Assembly: GCA_017543165.1 (NCBI GenBank)
Contig: JAFYGL010000735.1
Location: forward strand, 1 to 6,424
DNA: 6,424 bases
Reading direction: 5' to 3'
DNA from: Victivallales bacterium
GTDB taxonomy: Bacteria > Verrucomicrobiota > Lentisphaeria > Oligosphaerales > Oligosphaeraceae
Shown piece by piece: positions 1-4,035 of this stretch. Below the pieces are notes generated by a model. That model ran no database searches and was not told the origin of the DNA. It saw only the letters and a list, made by a program, of their open reading frames with translations. The position numbers were made by a program, and so were the translations under genes. Numbering within the stretch: the first letter of the stretch is position 1; each line of letters starts with the position of its first letter.

Positions 1-63
1 ATAGAGAGTGTGGAGGAGAAAGAGAAAAATCTAGGAAAAGTTTAGGTCTTTATTCCCATTTCA

Positions 64-152
64 CAAATCCTATTTCTATTTCTTACTGCGTTTTCCGTTT
101 CGCCATTTCGGCGAAACGGAAAACGCGCAGTAAGGGATAGAGGTGGGGTTTG
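64..152 (+). repeat. Long imperfect inverted repeat / RNA hairpin in the transporter leader
   Basis: The core is an inverted repeat: 88-104 pairs perfectly with 110-126 (17 bp) around a 5-base loop (105-109, ATTTC). After a 2-base bulge (127-128), 82-87 pairs with 129-134. Reading outward as + strand RNA, the stem continues without a gap from 81:135 to 64:152, with 12 Watson-Crick and 6 G-U pairs (81:135, 80:136, 74:142, 73:143, 71:145, 68:148). Every wobble has U on the left and G on the right, so the outer stem works only in RNA read in the gene direction; on the other strand these become A-C mismatches. No T-run follows on either strand, so it does not look like an intrinsic terminator. 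It could be a leader RNA element or a miniature palindromic repeat with a decayed outer arm. The core is certain from the sequence; the role is not. Confidence 0.8.
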
Positions 153-166
153 GGGAGGGGGAAGGG
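145..166 (+). other. G-quadruplex-type motif
   Basis: Four G-runs on the + strand (145-148, 152-155, 157-161, 164-166) are separated by TTT, A and AA. This fits the general pattern of four runs of at least three G with loops of 1-7 bases. The last three runs form the 5' arm of the palindrome at 150-190, and the first lies in the outer arm of the preceding hairpin. The quadruplex and the two hairpins therefore cannot all form at once. The motif is visible; folding in the cell is inference. Confidence 0.6.
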
Positions 167-190
167 CCACTGGCCCTTCCCCCTCCCCAA
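150..190. repeat. Perfect 41-base G/C-rich palindrome next to the ribosome binding site
   Basis: Bases 150-169 are the exact reverse complement of 171-190, with a single central base (C170). As RNA this gives a 19-bp stem with a 3-base loop (169-171); one G-U pair (149:191) can be added. The 5' arm is almost all purine (152-166) and the 3' arm almost all pyrimidine (174-190). It ends five bases before the AAGGAG at 195-200. It lacks a following T-run (the next bases are GAACAAGGAG), which argues against an intrinsic terminator for the + strand. It abuts the preceding hairpin, so the two could stack end to end. Such a sequence may be a dispersed intergenic repeat or a regulatory leader; the window holds one copy only. 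Confidence 0.85.
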
Positions 191-194
191 GAAC

Positions 195-200
195 AAGGAG
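195..200 (+). promoter_or_regulatory. Ribosome binding site fixing the transporter start
   Basis: AAGGAG lies five bases before the ATG at 206. It decides the start: an in-frame GTG at 143 would add 21 residues encoded by the palindrome itself (Gly/Pro/Glu-rich, unlike a membrane protein N-terminus) and has no comparable site ahead of it. Confidence 0.85.
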
Positions 201-205
201 TTTTT

Positions 206-1357
206 ATGCATTATCTGGCGTATATATTTCCCATTCTCATCAACATAATGAATGGGGGCATGTTCTTCATTACGGCGCAGCGCTTTGCGGAGGCGCATGC
301 CTCCAAGATGCTGATTACTGGCACCATGGTGATGTGGGCGTTCATGTATTCCGTGGCGTCGCTGGTGGTCGGGCGTTTTGTCACGGAGGCGCGTTCCGCG
401 AAGATGATATGCATTGCCTCGCTCATGCTGATGGGCACCATGATTGGCGCGATTGTCATGCCGTCTTTGAATATGCAGTTCGTGTGGATGGCAGGGCTAG
501 GCATTTCGGGCGCATTGTACTGCACGGCATTCCAGGTCTTTATGAAATGCCTGGAGAAAGGGCAGGCGAATGGCCTGGTGCGCTCCACGGCGCTTTACAC
601 CGCGGCCTGGAGCCTGGGCCTGGGCTTGGGACCATTCATATTCGGCGTGATGGACTGGCGCATCAGCTACGGCATAAATGCCGCATTTGCATTGCTGATC
701 TCCATTGGCGTGATGTTGATTGACAAGTATTGCCGAGGCAATGCAGAGGCCCCTGTTCAGCAAAACCAGCCACAGGCCTCCGAGGAAAACAGCGTTGAGC
801 CGTTGTACAGGGGGCGTCCCAACTTGGTGGTAATGGGCTGGCTGGGTGGTTTTCTGGGCACATTTACCATCTCCATACTGCGTACAATGGAGCCTGCCCG
901 TGCAGTGGAACTGGGACTGAGCCGTTTCAACAGCGCAATGGTGCTTGCCAGCGTAAGTTATGTGCAGGCTATTGTGGCGCTTCTCCTGATACGGGGCAGG
1001 CTGTGGATGTACAACAGGCTGCCTCTGCTGCTGACGGGGATTTGCGGCATACTGGGCCTAATCGGCATCGGCTTTTTGGATAAGTTGCCGCTGCTGTACG
1101 TGTCGGCTATCCTGTATGGCACATTTTCCTGCGCGTTCTACTTCAGGTTTGTGTTCCTGGCACTGGTGCATCCCACCAAGGGCGGCTTCTACGTGTCTAT
1201 CAACGAGGCGATGGTGGGCATTTCCAGCACAGTGGCGCCATTCTGCGCGGGGCTCATGTCGAAATGCCTGGACATATCGGGCATATTCGCCTGCTGCGCC
1301 GTGATTGTGGGGCTTTCCACTGTGGTGCAGTTGTTCATGGCAAAGGACCAGAAATAG
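206..1357 (+). CDS. Major facilitator superfamily (MFS) transporter
   Basis: A 383-residue inner-membrane protein, the usual length for a 12-helix MFS carrier. Hydrophobic segments lie near residues 4-24, 36-58, 67-87, 91-113, 128-149, 155-173, then a hydrophilic central loop (about 174-205, Gln/Glu/Pro-rich), then 206-225, 243-263, 272-291, 295-322, 326-351 and 357-378: the 6+6 layout. The loop between helices 2 and 3 (GRFVTEARSAK, about 56-66) resembles the basic/Gly MFS motif A. Helix 5 carries GLGLGPFIFG (138-147), close to motif C, which is associated with proton-linked exporters. The start is the ATG with AAGGAG five bases upstream. It is probably cotranscribed with the N-acetyltransferase gene 12 bases downstream. 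The substrate cannot be told from sequence: a small-molecule exporter is the leaning, a sugar or metabolite importer the alternative. The superfamily call is strong; the direction of transport is weak. Confidence 0.88.
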   Translation: MHYLAYIFPILINIMNGGMFFITAQRFAEAHASKMLITGTMVMWAFMYSVASLVVGRFVTEARSAKMICIASLMLMGTMIGAIVMPSLNMQFVWMAGLGISGALYCTAFQVFMKCLEKGQANGLVRSTALYTAAWSLGLGLGPFIFGVMDWRISYGINAAFALLISIGVMLIDKYCRGNAEAPVQQNQPQASEENSVEPLYRGRPNLVVMGWLGGFLGTFTISILRTMEPARAVELGLSRFNSAMVLASVSYVQAIVALLLIRGRLWMYNRLPLLLTGICGILGLIGIGFLDKLPLLYVSAILYGTFSCAFYFRFVFLALVHPTKGGFYVSINEAMVGISSTVAPFCAGLMSKCLDISGIFACCAVIVGLSTVVQLFMAKDQK

Positions 1358-1360
1358 GAG
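1356..1360 (+). promoter_or_regulatory. Ribosome binding site overlapping the upstream stop codon
   Basis: AGGAG starts inside the TAG stop of the transporter gene (1355-1357) and sits nine bases before the ATG at 1370. The overlap implies that both genes share one mRNA and may be translationally coupled. Confidence 0.75.
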
Positions 1361-1369
1361 TTTTCATAT

Positions 1370-2164
1370 ATGGAACTTTCTGTGGAAAAATATCTTCAGC
1401 GCATCAATTACACAGGCGATGTGACGCCCACCAGGGAGAACCTCGTTGCCTTGCAGCGTGCGCATCTGATGAGCGTGCCCTACGAGAACCTGGACATCTA
1501 CTATGGGCGGGATTTCACCTTGGCGATGGAGGAACTTTATGACAAGATAGTCCTGCGCCACAGGGGCGGCTATTGCTTTGAGATAAACGGGCTTTATGCC
1601 TGGCTTCTGCGGCAGTTGGGCTATGAAGTGGAGGAGTATTTCGGGCGCTGGCTGTATCTTGACCCCCTGGCGGTTCCAGCCCGCAGGCACCGCGTGATCC
1701 GCGTGAAATTTCCTGACGGCGACTACATCACGGATGTGGCTGTGGGGCAGCGCGCACCGCTGACGCCGCTGGCGTTCCAGTATGGGCTGGTCCAGCCACG
1801 CGAAGGTTTCAACTACAGGATTGTGCAGGACGATGTGCTGTGCAACGTGGTGCAGCGCGAAGAGGGGGGCAAGTATGTCAATTTCTTCTCCTTCGACCTG
1901 GCGCCCCAGCAGAACATTGACTTCACTTATGTGCATTTCTACTGCATGAAGCATCCAGATTCAATCTTCAACAAGAGGATATTGGTGCATATTCCGACCG
2001 AGAATGGGCGCAACAGCATCTACAGTGCCCTCGACCCGCAGACCGCCGCCGTAAAACCATTGCTTAACGTGGGGCTTGCGGGCGGCACCAGCGAAAAACG
2101 CTTCCTATACAGCGAACAGGAATTGAAGGAGGCTTTGGCGCAATATTTCGGCATTGTGCTTTGA
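1370..2164 (+). CDS. Arylamine N-acetyltransferase (NAT family)
   Basis: A 264-residue cytoplasmic enzyme, slightly short of but within the normal size of bacterial NATs. The family moves an acetyl group from acetyl-CoA, via an active-site cysteine, to aromatic amines or hydrazines; relatives such as RifF form amides in natural-product pathways. The triad is complete and at the positions known from Salmonella NAT: Cys69 in RGGYCFEINGL (65-75), His107 in RRHRV (105-109) and Asp122 in TDVAVG (121-126, the usual DVGFG-type turn). The N-terminal helical part contains the typical VPYENLDIYYG (36-46). The beta-barrel follows to about residue 200, then the C-terminal alpha/beta lid (to FGIVL). It sits directly behind the MFS gene, so acetylation and transport may act on the same compound; that is inference. 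No lesion is visible. The family call is firm; the physiological substrate is unknown. Confidence 0.95.
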   Translation: MELSVEKYLQRINYTGDVTPTRENLVALQRAHLMSVPYENLDIYYGRDFTLAMEELYDKIVLRHRGGYCFEINGLYAWLLRQLGYEVEEYFGRWLYLDPLAVPARRHRVIRVKFPDGDYITDVAVGQRAPLTPLAFQYGLVQPREGFNYRIVQDDVLCNVVQREEGGKYVNFFSFDLAPQQNIDFTYVHFYCMKHPDSIFNKRILVHIPTENGRNSIYSALDPQTAAVKPLLNVGLAGGTSEKRFLYSEQELKEALAQYFGIVL

Positions 2165-2276
2165 AAAGCAAATTTGCCATTATGATATTGCATTTGCCAC
2201 AAATGTTTGATAAAATTCAACAAAGTTAATTGACTTGTCATTTTCATAATTCATATAGACAACTGAGGTCAAAAAA
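2165..2276 (+). promoter_or_regulatory. AT-rich spacer with candidate promoter for the pseudopilin genes
   Basis: This 112-base gap is much richer in A/T than the genes before it. A sigma70-like pair is visible: TTGACT (2230-2235) and TATAGA (2254-2259), spaced 18 bases. The predicted transcript start would fall near 2266, on top of the weak Shine-Dalgarno GAGG (2265-2268), so the promoter would give an unusually short leader. This lowers confidence. A short palindrome GCAAATTTGC (2168-2177) and a direct repeat ATTTGCCA (2172-2179, 2192-2199) follow the NAT stop codon. No convincing terminator hairpin with a T-run was seen. Confidence 0.35.
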
Positions 2277-3071
2277 ATGAACACGATGAGAAAGCATTTT
2301 ACTTTGATTGAGTTGCTGGTTGTGATTGCGATAATTGCCATATTGGCCGCAATGCTGTTGCCTGCCCTGGCAAATGCGCGGCACAAGGCTAAACTGATCA
2401 GCTGCACCAGCAATCTGAAGCAGGTCATGCAATGCTACCAAATGTACACAATGGATGCGGATGATGTGATGATGCCGAACATTGTGAAGACGGAGAGCGC
2501 CACACACATAAATCGCGGCTTTGGACCGAAGGGGGCGAACATTTACTGGTTCATGGCGACTTATCTTAATCTGCACGCAGTGTCAAAGCCAGATAATGAC
2601 AACTACAACTATGCGATTTACGATGGCAACGATGTGAAAGGCTTCACGCACTGCCCAGCCTCGCCTTATTACTACACATATTCCACAAGCAGTGGCTCAA
2701 GGACATACACGATGTATCTGGGGTTTTACGGATTGATGAATTACTTCGTTGGTGGCGACGATTATTGGAGCACAGGCGCTGGCCTCAAAAAGTTCCCATG
2801 GAAATTGACTGGCATAGGCAGAGTGTCAGAGAAGGTTTTCCTAGCGGATTCAGTCTATGCGGAAGGCAAGTGGGACAGCACTGATCCAAACAAGGCAAGC
2901 GGATATCCGATGTGCTACAATAGCGGCCAGAACATTTCATTTGTCAGGCATAGGGAGCGTACGAACCTGGCTTTTGGGGACGGGCATGTGGAAACATGGT
3001 CGAGGGTGGAATACAGGGCTGTTGTGAATGCGGGATGGACCAATTCCGCAATGCTAGGCGTAGGCTTTTAG
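2277..3071 (+). CDS. Pseudopilin-like protein, prepilin N-terminal methylation domain with H-X9-DG motif (first copy)
   Basis: A 264-residue protein. Residues 8-30 ([16 protein letters not shown] and on to LLPA) are a type IV pilin/type II secretion pseudopilin N-terminus: Glu12 is the +5 glutamate if processing occurs before Phe8, followed by a hydrophobic helix. The residue before the cleavage point is His7, not the usual Gly. After the helix come SCTSNLKQ (42-49), a Tyr/Trp/Gly-rich middle, [14 protein letters not shown] (162-175) and FLADS (188-192). Near the C-terminus is H225-x9-D235-G236, the TIGR04294-type motif common in Planctomycetes and Lentisphaerae. The protein ends in GVGF. It is probably an exported, membrane-anchored or surface protein; no precise function is known for this group. 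The start at 2277 is preceded by GAGG eight bases upstream; ATG at 2286 (Met4) is an in-frame alternative. Confidence 0.9.
   Translation: MNTMRKHFTLIELLVVIAIIAILAAMLLPALANARHKAKLISCTSNLKQVMQCYQMYTMDADDVMMPNIVKTESATHINRGFGPKGANIYWFMATYLNLHAVSKPDNDNYNYAIYDGNDVKGFTHCPASPYYYTYSTSSGSRTYTMYLGFYGLMNYFVGGDDYWSTGAGLKKFPWKLTGIGRVSEKVFLADSVYAEGKWDSTDPNKASGYPMCYNSGQNISFVRHRERTNLAFGDGHVETWSRVEYRAVVNAGWTNSAMLGVGF
2297..2370 (+). repeat. Near-identical coding repeat, copy 1 (pilin N-terminus)
   Basis: This stretch matches 3156-3229 with only a handful of mismatches, including an exact 34-base run (2314-2347 against 3173-3206). It encodes the pilin cleavage site and hydrophobic helix. The sequences diverge sharply right after it. 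Confidence 0.8.
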
Positions 3072-3144
3072 ATTAGAGATATGTTCCACATCTTTGACTA
3101 GGACTAGGCGGTTTGATGCATAAAAATAATTGAGAGAGTTTATT

Positions 3145-3969
3145 ATGAGACATGTTTTTACATTGATTGAACTGCTGGTTGTGATTGCGATAATTGCCAT
3201 ATTGGCGGCAATGCTGCTGCCTGCCTTGAGCAAGGCGAGGATTGCAGCAAAGATGACTTCTTGCTCAGGCAACATCAAGCAGTGTGGCATGGCGATATTG
3301 TCGTATGCGCTGGACAATGATGACATCATTGTCCCCGCTGACTTGCCTACGTATAATGACGCAAAGTTTTCAAAGCGTGGCTTTGTGCATCCTGGTGCGA
3401 AGAATGGCTGCCCCTGGAATTGGTGGTGCCTCTCATACCTTGGCGTTACATCATGGACGATTCCCAGCGACAAGGATTACCGCTATGTGCAGATACCCAA
3501 CTCCTACTGCAAAAGCATAATGCAGTGCCCAGCCATCGGCAAGTTGCCATACGTTATCAATAACAGCGGCACCACTTTGGCCTACCGCTACATCAAAACT
3601 ATTTCGTATGGAATGCCCACTTTCATCGGCGGCGGACCTGACTATTACAGCACGGGGGGCAATGTAAAGAAGTTCCCCTGGTATTTCAGTCAGCTTACGC
3701 GTTGCAGCGAAAGAGCGCTTTTGACGGATTCAACAGAAAGTAGCCTTGCAGGGAAGGAATCTGATACATCAGACATCAATACCCAGGGTATTTACGTGGT
3801 AGCCAATAAGTACAATGGTGTATATTACGTTTCCACCAGAAGACACGGAGGCAAGACAAACGTTGCTTTTGCAGATGGTCACGTGGAAGGTGTCCCCGCA
3901 AATACAATCTACGCCGAAATAAACAAAGACATCACAAAAGGAATAATGTTCTGGGGTGGTGGTTTTTAA
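3145..3969 (+). CDS. Pseudopilin-like protein, prepilin N-terminal methylation domain with H-X9-DG motif (second copy)
   Basis: A 274-residue paralogue of the preceding gene product. Residues 5-27 form the pilin helix, with Phe5 as predicted +1 residue, Glu9 as +5 and Val4 (not Gly) before the cleavage point. Shared landmarks are SCSGNIKQ (39-46), [14 protein letters not shown] (166-179), LLTDS (192-196), His234-x9-Asp244-Gly245 and a GGGF C-terminus. The middle part (about 60-155, Cys/Trp-rich with CPWNWWC at 89-95) has diverged from the first copy. The ATG at 3145 is chosen because GAGAGAG (3132-3138) lies six bases upstream and it puts the pilin motif at the very N-terminus; an in-frame TTG at 3130 would add five residues. 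The gap to the previous gene is 73 bases with no visible terminator. It is likely exported and membrane-anchored. Its role is unknown; proximity to the exported hydrolase suggests a part in surface carbohydrate handling. Confidence 0.9.
   Translation: MRHVFTLIELLVVIAIIAILAAMLLPALSKARIAAKMTSCSGNIKQCGMAILSYALDNDDIIVPADLPTYNDAKFSKRGFVHPGAKNGCPWNWWCLSYLGVTSWTIPSDKDYRYVQIPNSYCKSIMQCPAIGKLPYVINNSGTTLAYRYIKTISYGMPTFIGGGPDYYSTGGNVKKFPWYFSQLTRCSERALLTDSTESSLAGKESDTSDINTQGIYVVANKYNGVYYVSTRRHGGKTNVAFADGHVEGVPANTIYAEINKDITKGIMFWGGGF
3156..3229 (+). repeat. Near-identical coding repeat, copy 2 (pilin N-terminus)
   Basis: The second copy of the repeat at 2297-2370, shifted by 859 bases and in the equivalent reading position of the paralogue. 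The exact shared run here is 3173-3206. Confidence 0.8.
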
Positions 3970-4035
3970 GCTTTCCGCACGAATGCCTATATGGAAATTA
4001 TGATGATTTGTTTTAACATTGGGAGATGTGCTTAT

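Noticed and set aside
82..190. Intrinsic terminator(s) for an upstream gene
   Set aside because: Neither hairpin is followed by a T-run on either strand, and no upstream gene end is visible in 1-81.
82..190. CRISPR array
   Set aside because: The two palindromes differ in sequence and there are no regularly spaced repeats or spacers.
143..205. GTG start extending the transporter by 21 residues
   Set aside because: The added residues are encoded by the palindrome, give a Gly/Pro-rich stretch and lack a ribosome binding site; the ATG at 206 has AAGGAG at ideal spacing.
83..298. A 71-codon minus-strand open frame across the leader
   Set aside because: It spans both palindromes and the transporter start; its translation is a by-product of the inverted repeats with no protein-like features.
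1364..1954. A 196-codon minus-strand open frame
   Set aside because: It is antisense to the N-acetyltransferase, whose catalytic triad proves the + strand frame; no recognisable motif.
2165..2220. Terminator after the N-acetyltransferase gene (GCAAATTTGC palindrome, ATTTGCCA repeats)
   Set aside because: The palindrome is only 10 bases with no room for a loop, and no T-run follows.
2297..3229. Mobile element bounded by the repeated pilin segments
   Set aside because: The repeats are homologous coding parts of paralogous genes; no transposase, terminal inverted repeats or target duplication is seen.
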